Source: SB11 sp037968475 (GTDB taxonomy: Bacteria; Bacteroidota; Bacteroidia; UBA8524). Taken from it: DNA of 64,000 nucleotides. The position numbers and the translations under genes were made by a program. The stretch covers positions 1 through 64,000 of the forward strand of contig JBBKVO010000008.1 in assembly GCA_037968475.1 (NCBI GenBank), given 5' to 3'. The notes under the pieces are model-generated. The model worked only from the letters and a program-made list of their open reading frames with translations, searched no databases and was not told the DNA's origin. Positions 8,713 to 14,910 of this stretch are shown here, in pieces; within the stretch, counting starts at the first letter, position 1, and every line of letters begins with the position of its first letter.

Positions 8713-8744
8713 TGCAGCATTAAGTAGTAATTAATTGTCAAATA
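8713..8744 (+). promoter_or_regulatory. ECF-type promoter (site 2 of 4)
   Basis: TGCAGCATT with GCAGC at 8714-8718 and TTGTCAAATA from 8735: box-to-box distance 21, as in the other three sites. It starts only seven bases after the upstream stop codon, and the start codon at 8765 is 30 bases past the second box. Confidence 0.65.
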
Positions 8745-8764
8745 AATAATAAAAACAATAAACT

Positions 8765-9172
8765 ATGAAAATTACAAAAATTAAAAGTCTGTTAGCAGTA
8801 ATGTTAAGCATTTTAGCTTTTGCAGCTTGTAAGCAAGAACCACCTACACCACCTGCCTGCGGTCTTAATGGGCAGTTTGTTGAGCAAGCAGGTGTTAATG
8901 CTTTTTACGGCAGCTATGTAATAATGCTTGATAATGGCACAATGCTATATCCTTGTAGTGTTGATAACAACACCATAAACCGCGATGAAATATATAACGG
9001 TATGCCCATTACACTTGATTACCAAGCACTGATAAGCCAAGAGATGGCTTGTGGCGAAAGCTCAATTGCACCGGGCGGTTGTATTGTATACAACAAAGCT
9101 CGTATTACCTGTATAAGCGTAATAAGAGATAAATGTGGCACAATAGAGCCGGGTTGGTGCGGGACAAGATAA
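8765..9172 (+). CDS. small lipoprotein with one DGT-L-x-P-C domain
   Basis: A 135-residue lipoprotein; the lipobox cysteine is residue 22 (ILAFAACKQ), followed by a Pro-rich spacer. The rest is a single domain that also occurs in the next two genes: an opening CGLNGQF, then YVIMLDNGTMLYPC, IYNGMPITLDYQ, a Cys near residue 98 and a closing ARITCISV. Four to six cysteines in the mature part suggest disulfides. I do not recognise a named family. It probably sits in the outer or inner membrane facing the periplasm or outside. It has its own promoter of the sigma-linked type and its own terminator at 9199-9228, so it can be expressed independently of its neighbours. Confidence 0.7.
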   Translation: MKITKIKSLLAVMLSILAFAACKQEPPTPPACGLNGQFVEQAGVNAFYGSYVIMLDNGTMLYPCSVDNNTINRDEIYNGMPITLDYQALISQEMACGESSIAPGGCIVYNKARITCISVIRDKCGTIEPGWCGTR

Positions 9173-9198
9173 TAAATATATTCTATAAATATGTATTT

Positions 9199-9228
9199 AA
9201 AGCCGCTACATTGTAGTGGCTTTTTTTA
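9199..9228 (+). terminator. Rho-independent terminator of 8765-9172
   Basis: AGCCGCTACA (9201-9210) pairs with TGTAGTGGCT, one G-U pair, followed by seven T residues. Confidence 0.8.
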
Positions 9229-9278
9229 TTTATATCTATCTGATAGGTAAGTAGTAACGTGTTTTTTTTTCAAAGTGA

Positions 9279-9309
9279 TGCAGCAATTATAGGTTGTTTT
9301 TTGTCAATA
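9279..9309 (+). promoter_or_regulatory. ECF-type promoter (site 3 of 4)
   Basis: TGCAGCAAT with GCAGC at 9280-9284 and TTGTCAATA from 9301, first bases 21 apart. The start codon at 9334 lies 33 bases past the second box. The preceding gene is closed by a terminator, so this must be a separate start point. Confidence 0.7.
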
Positions 9310-9333
9310 TAATATAACCAAATAAATAAAACT

Positions 9334-9798
9334 ATGAACATTAATTTTTTAAGAAACACAAAACTAGTATCAAGTTTAGTGGTATTGTTATTCATTATTG
9401 CTATGTCGTCGTGCAGCAATCAGCCACCCATTGATGGACCCGATAAAGGCGGGGTAATTATTGACAACCCTGATGATGGAGGAAATTATCCTGGTGATGA
9501 TGATAAAGACAAACCGCCTGTGGAAGACCCCAGTGATGACAAATTGCCTAGCGACCCTGCAAACCCTGATGTATGTGGCTTTGAGGGTGAATTGTTTTGG
9601 CCACTTGATGGTTGCAACCTTACAATTAAATTAGCTGATGGAACTTGGTTGTATCCAATTAATCAAGACAAATTAGCAGGATTAGAGATTGGAGACAAAA
9701 TTAAATTTGGGTATGTGTACAAGCACGATGCAATTACCAATTGCATGAGTGGGTACAATATCGAAATTAGATGTATGCAAGTGATTAGCAACAACTAG
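9334..9798 (+). CDS. lipoprotein with acidic linker and one DGT-type domain
   Basis: A 154-residue lipoprotein with lipobox cysteine near residue 27 (FIIAMSSCS). A linker of about 55 residues rich in Asp, Pro, Gly and Lys (DDGGNYPGDDDKDKPP) leads to one domain from about residue 82: VCGFEGELF, LDGCNLTIKLADGTWLYP, IGDKIKFGYVY, NCMSGYNIEIRCMQV. It is closest to the third domain of the protein at 9905-10828, sharing the LDGC entry and the C-M-x-G turn, and lacks the PC after the DGT strand found in the other domains. Function unknown; the acidic linker could span the cell-wall space or bind calcium. Expression is predicted from its own sigma-linked promoter. Confidence 0.7.
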   Translation: MNINFLRNTKLVSSLVVLLFIIAMSSCSNQPPIDGPDKGGVIIDNPDDGGNYPGDDDKDKPPVEDPSDDKLPSDPANPDVCGFEGELFWPLDGCNLTIKLADGTWLYPINQDKLAGLEIGDKIKFGYVYKHDAITNCMSGYNIEIRCMQVISNN

Positions 9799-9820
9799 AA
9801 AAGGTTAATTTAAATTGTGA

Positions 9821-9850
9821 AAAGCCGACTTCTTAAAGTCGGCTTTTTTT
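9821..9850 (+). terminator. Rho-independent terminator of 9334-9798
   Basis: AAAGCCGACTT (9821-9831) pairs with AAGTCGGCTTT (9836-9846), loop of four, followed by a T run to 9850. Confidence 0.85.
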
Positions 9851-9853
9851 ATG

Positions 9854-9884
9854 TGCAGCGTTTTTAAATTAAGAATTGTCAATA
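9854..9884 (+). promoter_or_regulatory. ECF-type promoter (site 4 of 4)
   Basis: TGCAGCGTT with GCAGC at 9855-9859 and TTGTCAATA from 9876, first bases 21 apart; the start codon at 9905 is 29 bases past the second box. It overlaps the region just after the upstream terminator. Confidence 0.7.
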
Positions 9885-9904
9885 TAGAAACAGACAAAAA
9901 AAAC

Positions 9905-10828
9905 ATGAAAACACTTAAAATTCTTCCATTTCTTTTTGTGCTTTTGTTAGCCGCGTGCACAAAAGAACCTACCAACCCGCCCAATGACAATACCAAAACC
10001 TGCGCTAAAAAAGGAAAATTTGAGAATGCTCTTTGTGGTTGGGGAGTATATGGTAGTATGTGGATACGTCTTGACGACGGAACTTTACTACACCCATGTA
10101 AATCGTCAGTAGCCTTGCTAGAAAAATCTAAAATTTACGAAGGTAGAGAAGTAGAAATTAGCTACGAAGAGTTAGCCCCTGAATCTATTGATTGTGCTAG
10201 TCCGATAGTTTGTTTAGCTTGGCCTGGAGAAAATACAACAGTAAATATTACCTGTATAAAATTACTAGGGAAAGATAAACCAAACGAAGAACCAAAAAAC
10301 TGCGAAGTAAAAGGAAAAATTGAAAGAGTAGTATGTGGTTTAGGTGTTTTTGAAAATTATTGGATTAGGCTTGATAATGGCACTTTGTTAAAACCTTGCC
10401 AGTCTGATATAGCCTTAGATATCAACACTATATACGAAGGGATGCCGGTTGAGCTTAGTTATTATGGTATTAAAAGCTCTATGTGCCCTGAAAGTACTTT
10501 AGATTGCTTTGCTGAGCCTCCACCACACGAAACCGTAAGAGTAACCTGTTTAAAACCATTGAAAGAAGAAAAACCAGAATGCCAATACAAATACATGGGT
10601 GTTTTGTACGATTGGCATAACAAACTTGATGGTTGTGGTTGGATAATAAAACTAAATGACGGTACTATTTTAGAGGTATTGGATAGTGATATGGAAGGAA
10701 GAAATATAGATAACGGAACTCCTGTTTTATTGGATTATTCTGCGGCACGTAGAGGTAGTATTTGTATGGCAGGTATACCTATACTTATTAAGTGTATTAA
10801 AGTGGCAAATACTACTACTACAAATTAA
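9905..10828 (+). CDS. three-domain lipoprotein of the DGT-L-x-P-C family
   Basis: The start is placed at 9905, where MKTLKILPFLFVLLLAAC is a clean lipoprotein signal with the cysteine at residue 18; an upstream in-frame start would prefix it with 18 residues that include the promoter. The 307-residue protein then carries three copies of the domain seen in the two preceding genes: about 31-120 (CAKKGKF, MWIRLDDGTLLHPC, VNITCIKL), 130-221 (CEVKGKI, YWIRLDNGTLLKPC, VRVTCLKP) and 227-305 (CQYKYMG, GWIIKLNDGTILEV, ILIKCIKV). The first two are near-duplicates of each other, the third is a divergent subtype. Each begins and ends with a cysteine-containing strand, suggesting a compact disulfide-bonded beta domain. 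Function unknown; last member of the predicted sigma regulon. Confidence 0.72.
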   Translation: MKTLKILPFLFVLLLAACTKEPTNPPNDNTKTCAKKGKFENALCGWGVYGSMWIRLDDGTLLHPCKSSVALLEKSKIYEGREVEISYEELAPESIDCASPIVCLAWPGENTTVNITCIKLLGKDKPNEEPKNCEVKGKIERVVCGLGVFENYWIRLDNGTLLKPCQSDIALDINTIYEGMPVELSYYGIKSSMCPESTLDCFAEPPPHETVRVTCLKPLKEEKPECQYKYMGVLYDWHNKLDGCGWIIKLNDGTILEVLDSDMEGRNIDNGTPVLLDYSAARRGSICMAGIPILIKCIKVANTTTTN

Positions 10829-10877
10829 TATAGACATAATAAGTGCTAATAAGAACAGTTTATTTTGTGTAAAAAGA

Positions 10878-10905
10878 GAAGGCCTGCCACTTGTGGCAGG
10901 CCTTC
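10878..10905. terminator. bidirectional terminator between 9905-10828 and 10933-11622
   Basis: GAAGGCCTGCCAC (10878-10890) and GTGGCAGGCCTTC (10893-10905) form a perfect 13-base stem with a two-base loop between convergent genes, with A-rich and T-rich flanks. Confidence 0.85.
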
Positions 10906-10932
10906 TTCATTTTATATGGTTTAAGATTAATA

Positions 10933-11622
10933 TTAATCTCTGCGGCCTACAAATATCATAATATAATATAGCAGGGTAGCCAATGATGACAATGCAGCAA
11001 CTACATAAGTTGATGCTGCCCAGTTAAGTGCTTTACGAGATTTTTGCAACTCGCTATCTTGTATCAAACCCGATGTTTGCAACCAAGCTAAAGCTCTTTT
11101 GCTGGCATCAAACTCAACAGGTAAAGTAATAAAACTAAACAAAGTAGTTAGCGAAAATAATACAATACCAATACCCAGTAAGGTAGTGCCCATACCAAAA
11201 TACAACGCCACGATACCACCTAAAATTAGCCACTGCATATACGATGAAGCAATACTAACAGGGCCTACCATAATACTGCGAAACTCTAACCAACTGTAGG
11301 CTTTAGCGTGTTGTATAGCGTGTCCGCACTCGTGTGCAGCCACAGCAGCAGCCAAAACGCTACGTCCGTGGTATACCTCTGGGCTAAGGTTCACCGTTTT
11401 GTTTGCAGGGTTATAATGGTCGCTAAGGCTTCCTTTAACCGAAACCACCTTCACATCATACAAATTATTATCGTGCAAAATACGATCAGCAATTTCGCGT
11501 CCGCTAAGGCCATTACTCAAGCCTTCTTCACTCATTTTTTTCGCTACCGATTTAAATCGTAAACTCACCACAATACTTGCTATAAAAGTAAGTATCATAA
11601 AAAAGTATCCTAACATTATCAT
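10933..11622 (-). CDS. YugP-type zinc metallopeptidase
   Basis: A 229-residue integral membrane protein of the neutral zinc metallopeptidase family represented by Bacillus YugP. The active site HECGHAIQH at about residues 96-104 is the HExxH motif with a third ligand expected downstream. An N-terminal helix (residues 1-22, MIMLGYFFMILTFIASIVVS) and three C-terminal helices (roughly 125-165 and 205-225) embed it in the inner membrane. The segment VSVKGSLSDHYNPANKTVNLS, typical of the family, precedes the active site. It probably cleaves membrane or periplasmic proteins; no substrate is known for the family. A small membrane-protein gene lies 63 bases upstream on the same strand and could be cotranscribed. 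Confidence 0.88.
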   Translation of the reverse strand: MIMLGYFFMILTFIASIVVSLRFKSVAKKMSEEGLSNGLSGREIADRILHDNNLYDVKVVSVKGSLSDHYNPANKTVNLSPEVYHGRSVLAAAVAAHECGHAIQHAKAYSWLEFRSIMVGPVSIASSYMQWLILGGIVALYFGMGTTLLGIGIVLFSLTTLFSFITLPVEFDASKRALAWLQTSGLIQDSELQKSRKALNWAASTYVVAALSSLATLLYYIMIFVGRRD

Positions 11623-11685
11623 TTTCGTTCTCTCTTTATTTTTTAATAGTTAACTATATTCAAAACCAATACCAAAGTCAAAATG

Positions 11686-11844
11686 TCAGCGTATTATAAA
11701 GCGTACTATCAGTACAATCATTGCTATTAAAAACACCAGTATAGAAATGCGGTTAATGCCGTGCATCATCCGTAAATTAAAATTATCGGTTTTGTTGCCG
11801 CTTTTGCGCCAAAAAATCATGTACGATACAAATTTCTTCCACAT
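11686..11844 (-). CDS. 52-residue single-pass membrane protein (DUF6728-like)
   Basis: A short reading frame found by hand: ATG at 11844, TGA at 11686-11688. The protein starts MWKKFVSYMIFWRKSG, passes a polar segment with NKTDNFNLRMMHGINRIS, and ends in one transmembrane helix ISILVFLIAMIVLIVRFIIR. The amino half and length match my memory of the small Bacteroidota family DUF6728, whose function is unknown. Codon use looks coding and there is no competing gene on either strand. It lies between the YugP-type protease and the divergent prolyl oligopeptidase and may share a transcript with the protease. Identification as a real gene is fairly secure, the family name less so. Confidence 0.6.
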   Translation of the reverse strand: MWKKFVSYMIFWRKSGNKTDNFNLRMMHGINRISILVFLIAMIVLIVRFIIR

Positions 11845-11934
11845 AAACTATATAACCGCAGTGCGGGTTTAATGTTTTTTATAGCACAAATATAGCCTTT
11901 AATCTAATTCGGCTATATTCGGACTACCAAACAC

Positions 11935-11942
11935 TACATTTG
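11935..11942 (+). promoter_or_regulatory. -7 element TACATTTG of the prolyl oligopeptidase gene
   Basis: A perfect TAnnTTTG 22 bases before the ATG at 11965. No TTG is found at the expected -33 distance, so this is a partial match. Confidence 0.4.
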
Positions 11943-11964
11943 TTTTATCCAAAAAAATAAGTTT

Positions 11965-14097
11965 ATGAAAAATAAGCCTACAAAAGTTTTTGTACTAGCC
12001 ATTGTGGCAGTAACTGCCTTAATTTCGTGCAAAAAATCAGCACCCAAGGAAGAAAAAATGACATACCCTTTAAGTAAGAAAGTTGATTCGACATTTGAAT
12101 ATAGCGGACATAGCGTAGCCGACCCATACAACTGGCTAGAGGCAGATGGTTCTGCCGATGTACAAAGCTGGATTGACTCTCAAAACCAATTTACACACAA
12201 CTATATTAATGCGATACCTTATAAAGACAAAATAGCAGCCCGCTTGAAAGAGATATGGGATTACCCCAAATACTCAGCACCAAGTAAAAAAGGCGAGTAC
12301 TATTTCTTCTCAAAAAACGATGGTTTACAAAATCAATCGGTAGTGTACTACCAAAAAGGGCTAAACGGAACACCTGAAGTATTTTTAGATCCAAATAAAC
12401 TGTCTGATGATGGTACAGTGGCACTTACAGGTATGTCGTTTAGCAACGATAACAAAAAAGTGGTTATTTCTACCTCAAAATCGGGGTCTGATTGGCAAAC
12501 ACTTGAAGTGTGGGATATCGTTACCAAAAAGCCCAGTGGTGATAAGTTAGAGTGGGTAAAATTCAGTTCGGGAGCATGGCAAGGCAATGGGTTCTATTAT
12601 ACCCGCTATCCACAACCCAAAGAAGGTTCTGAATATTCTCAGGCCAGTATTAACCCAAGTATTTGCTACCACAAACTAGGTACACCACAAAGTGCTGATG
12701 AAGTGGTGTATAACGATGCCGCAAACCCATACCGCTACTACGGCACACAAATTACCGAAGACGAGCGTTTTATGTTTATATACATATCAGCGGGTACAAG
12801 CGGCACAGGTGTGTTGTGGAAAGACCTAAAAGACCCTAAAAGTAAACTGCAAACCCTGTTTGAAGGTTTTGAATACAACTACGGTATAGTAGAAAACGTA
12901 GGTGATAAAATATTAGTGCATACCGATAATGGTGCAGCTAAATACCGATTGGCATTGGTTGACCCTAAAAACCCTGCTGTTGAAAATTGGAAAAATATTT
13001 TGCCTGAAGGTGATGACCTTCTTGAAGGAGCAACCACAGCAGGCGGAAAACTATTTGCATCGTACCTGCACAAAGCAGCTACCAAAATAGTACAATACAC
13101 CTACGATGGTGTAATGGAACATGAAGTAGCCATGCCAGCCATAGGCACAGCAGGTGGCTTTGACGGTAAAAAAGAAGACGGTGAAGTGTTTTATACCTTC
13201 ACATCGTTTGTATATCCGCCCACTATATACACCTACAACATTGCCACAGGCAAATCAACCGTATACAAAACATCAGAAGTAAAATTCAATTTTGATGATT
13301 ACGAGTCGAAACAAGTAACCTACAAAAGCAAAGACGGTACAGAAATACCCATGTTTGTGGTACACAAAAAAGGTTTAAAATTAGACGGTAATAATCCTAC
13401 TTACCTTTATGCTTACGGAGGGTTTAATATCAGCCTTTCGCCATCGTTTAGCATTAGCCGTATGGCTTTGTTAGAAAAAGGTTTTGTGTTTGCCATGCCC
13501 AGCCTGCGCGGTGGTGGAGAGTTTGGCGAAGATTGGCACAAAGCAGGTATGAAAGAGAAAAAACAAAACGTGTTTGACGATTTTATAGCTGCTGCTGAAT
13601 ATTTGATAGCAGAGAAATATACCAACAGTGGCAAGCTTGCCATAGCAGGTGGCAGTAACGGAGGTTTGTTGGTAGGTGCTTGCCTAACCCAACGCCCTGA
13701 TTTGTATAAAGTATGCTTGCCTGCCGTAGGCGTGTTGGATATGTTGCGCTACCACAAAAGCACCGCAGGTTGGGGTTGGGTAGTAGAATACGGTAGTGCC
13801 GATAGCGCTGCCGATTTTGATTATTTAATTAAATACTCGCCTTTACACAATGCAAAAGATGGGACTAAATACCCCGCTACACTTATAACCACCGGCGACC
13901 ACGATGACAGGGTAGTGCCTTGGCATTCGTTTAAGTTTGCCGCTCGTTTGCAAGAAGCACAAGCAGGTGCTAACCCTATAATGATACGTATAGAAACAAA
14001 AGCAGGGCATGGTGCAGGTAAACCTACCGCCAAAATAATGGACGAAATAGCTGATATATATGCTTTTATGTTTAAAAACATGGGCATTGAGTATTAA
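11965..14097 (+). CDS. prolyl oligopeptidase family serine peptidase (S9A), lipoprotein
   Basis: A 710-residue S9A peptidase, cutting short peptides after proline. The signal ends in the lipobox VTALISC at residue 22, so the enzyme is a periplasmic or surface lipoprotein. Residues about 35-100 are the N-terminal segment (YPLSKKVDSTFEYSGHSVADPYNWLE is characteristic; here quoted only in part: VADPYNWLE), 100-430 the seven-bladed propeller, and the rest the alpha/beta hydrolase domain. The catalytic Ser lies in GGSNGGLL (about residue 560), the Asp in GDHDDRVVP and the His in KAGHGAG. Length and motifs are complete, so it should be active. It is a single gene ending in a 17-base perfect hairpin at 14096-14134. 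Confidence 0.93.
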   Translation: MKNKPTKVFVLAIVAVTALISCKKSAPKEEKMTYPLSKKVDSTFEYSGHSVADPYNWLEADGSADVQSWIDSQNQFTHNYINAIPYKDKIAARLKEIWDYPKYSAPSKKGEYYFFSKNDGLQNQSVVYYQKGLNGTPEVFLDPNKLSDDGTVALTGMSFSNDNKKVVISTSKSGSDWQTLEVWDIVTKKPSGDKLEWVKFSSGAWQGNGFYYTRYPQPKEGSEYSQASINPSICYHKLGTPQSADEVVYNDAANPYRYYGTQITEDERFMFIYISAGTSGTGVLWKDLKDPKSKLQTLFEGFEYNYGIVENVGDKILVHTDNGAAKYRLALVDPKNPAVENWKNILPEGDDLLEGATTAGGKLFASYLHKAATKIVQYTYDGVMEHEVAMPAIGTAGGFDGKKEDGEVFYTFTSFVYPPTIYTYNIATGKSTVYKTSEVKFNFDDYESKQVTYKSKDGTEIPMFVVHKKGLKLDGNNPTYLYAYGGFNISLSPSFSISRMALLEKGFVFAMPSLRGGGEFGEDWHKAGMKEKKQNVFDDFIAAAEYLIAEKYTNSGKLAIAGGSNGGLLVGACLTQRPDLYKVCLPAVGVLDMLRYHKSTAGWGWVVEYGSADSAADFDYLIKYSPLHNAKDGTKYPATLITTGDHDDRVVPWHSFKFAARLQEAQAGANPIMIRIETKAGHGAGKPTAKIMDEIADIYAFMFKNMGIEY

Positions 14098-14134
14098 TAT
14101 CCCTAACGGGGGGAAATCCCCCGTTAGGGATATT
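14096..14134 (+). terminator. strong hairpin after the prolyl oligopeptidase gene
   Basis: A perfect 17-base stem (14096-14112 with 14118-14134) and five-base loop GAAAT; the left arm overlaps the stop codon. It is not followed by a T run, so it may be an mRNA-stabilising hairpin or a poor terminator. Confidence 0.6.
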
Positions 14135-14135
14135 A

Positions 14136-14188
14136 AAAGCTGGCTCAAGCGTCCGCTTGTGCCAAAAATAATAGAGCGTCCGCTCAGG
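14136..14188. repeat. GCGTCCGCTC REP-like element, copy 1
   Basis: AAAGCTGGCTCAAGCGTCCG begins a 53-base element that contains two small palindromes of the type GAGC-GTCC-GCTC. Two further copies start at 22137 and 48835 in the same orientation. Confidence 0.75.
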
Positions 14189-14212
14189 TCATATAAACTT
14201 AAGATTCATTAC

Positions 14213-14245
14213 TTTTAGATTAGTCTAAAAATATTTTTATATTTG
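14213..14245 (+). promoter_or_regulatory. DtxR/MntR-type operator and promoter of the manganese operon
   Basis: TTTTAGATTAGTCTAAAA (14213-14230) is a palindrome with perfect seven-base arms, very close to known DtxR-family boxes. Directly after it TATATTTG (14238-14245) matches the phylum's -7 element. The start codon at 14251 is only six bases further, so the transcript may be nearly leaderless. Repression by the downstream regulator with bound metal is the natural reading. Confidence 0.65.
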
Positions 14246-14250
14246 CCTTG

Positions 14251-14910
14251 ATGTTTAGTTTTACCGAAGAAAATTACCTTAAAGCTATTTTCAAACACTC
14301 GCAAAAAGAAGGTGGCGAGGTAAGCACCAATACTATTGCCGAAGAACTGAATACCAAAGCAGCTTCAGTTACAGATATGCTGCGTAAACTGGCCGATAAA
14401 GGGCTGATAAACTATGAGAAGTATAAGGGGGTAACCCTTACCAAAGCAGGGCGAAGTATAGCTGTTTCAACAATACGTAAGCACCGTTTATGGGAGGTTT
14501 TTTTGTGTGAAAAACTAAAATTCAGGTGGGATGAAGTGCACGAGGTGGCCGAACAGTTGGAGCACATACATAGCGATTTGCTTATTGACCAATTGGACGA
14601 GTTTTTGGGTTATCCTAAGAACGACCCACACGGCGACCCTATTCCTGATAAAAATGGCGAGTTTCCAAAAGATGCTCAAATAAGTGTAGAAAACGCCAAA
14701 GTAGGCACAAACTACACCATTAGTGGAGTAAGCGATGAAGACAATAACTTTTTAAAATACCTGAACAAACTAGAAATAACACTTGGTTTGCCTTTTGAAG
14801 TACTGGAACGTTTTGAGTTTGACGGTAGCATGACTGTGAAAATAGGTGAGGAGCGAAGCCTGCAAATAAGCAAAGAAGTAGCCCAAAACTTGTTTGTAGC
14901 CAAAGTATGA
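14251..14910 (+). CDS. MntR/DtxR-family metal-dependent transcriptional repressor
   Basis: A 219-residue regulator that binds Mn(II) or Fe(II) and then DNA. Residues 1-65 are the winged helix (TEENYLKAIF, TKAASVTDMLRKLADKGLI), 66-135 the dimerisation and metal domain with candidate ligands in STIRKHRLWEVFL and VAEQLEHIHSD, and a linker with YPKNDPHGDPIP leads to a C-terminal FeoA/SH3-like domain (about 150-219). An alternative TTG start one codon earlier is less likely. A DtxR-type palindrome sits just upstream, so it probably represses itself and the Nramp gene, whose ATG overlaps its stop codon (ATGA). The partnership with Nramp points to manganese rather than iron, by inference. Confidence 0.88.
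   Translation: MFSFTEENYLKAIFKHSQKEGGEVSTNTIAEELNTKAASVTDMLRKLADKGLINYEKYKGVTLTKAGRSIAVSTIRKHRLWEVFLCEKLKFRWDEVHEVAEQLEHIHSDLLIDQLDEFLGYPKNDPHGDPIPDKNGEFPKDAQISVENAKVGTNYTISGVSDEDNNFLKYLNKLEITLGLPFEVLERFEFDGSMTVKIGEERSLQISKEVAQNLFVAKV

Noticed and set aside
9851..9904. Longer start for the three-domain lipoprotein gene
   Set aside because: It would put 18 residues before a complete lipoprotein signal peptide, and the region is occupied by the predicted promoter.
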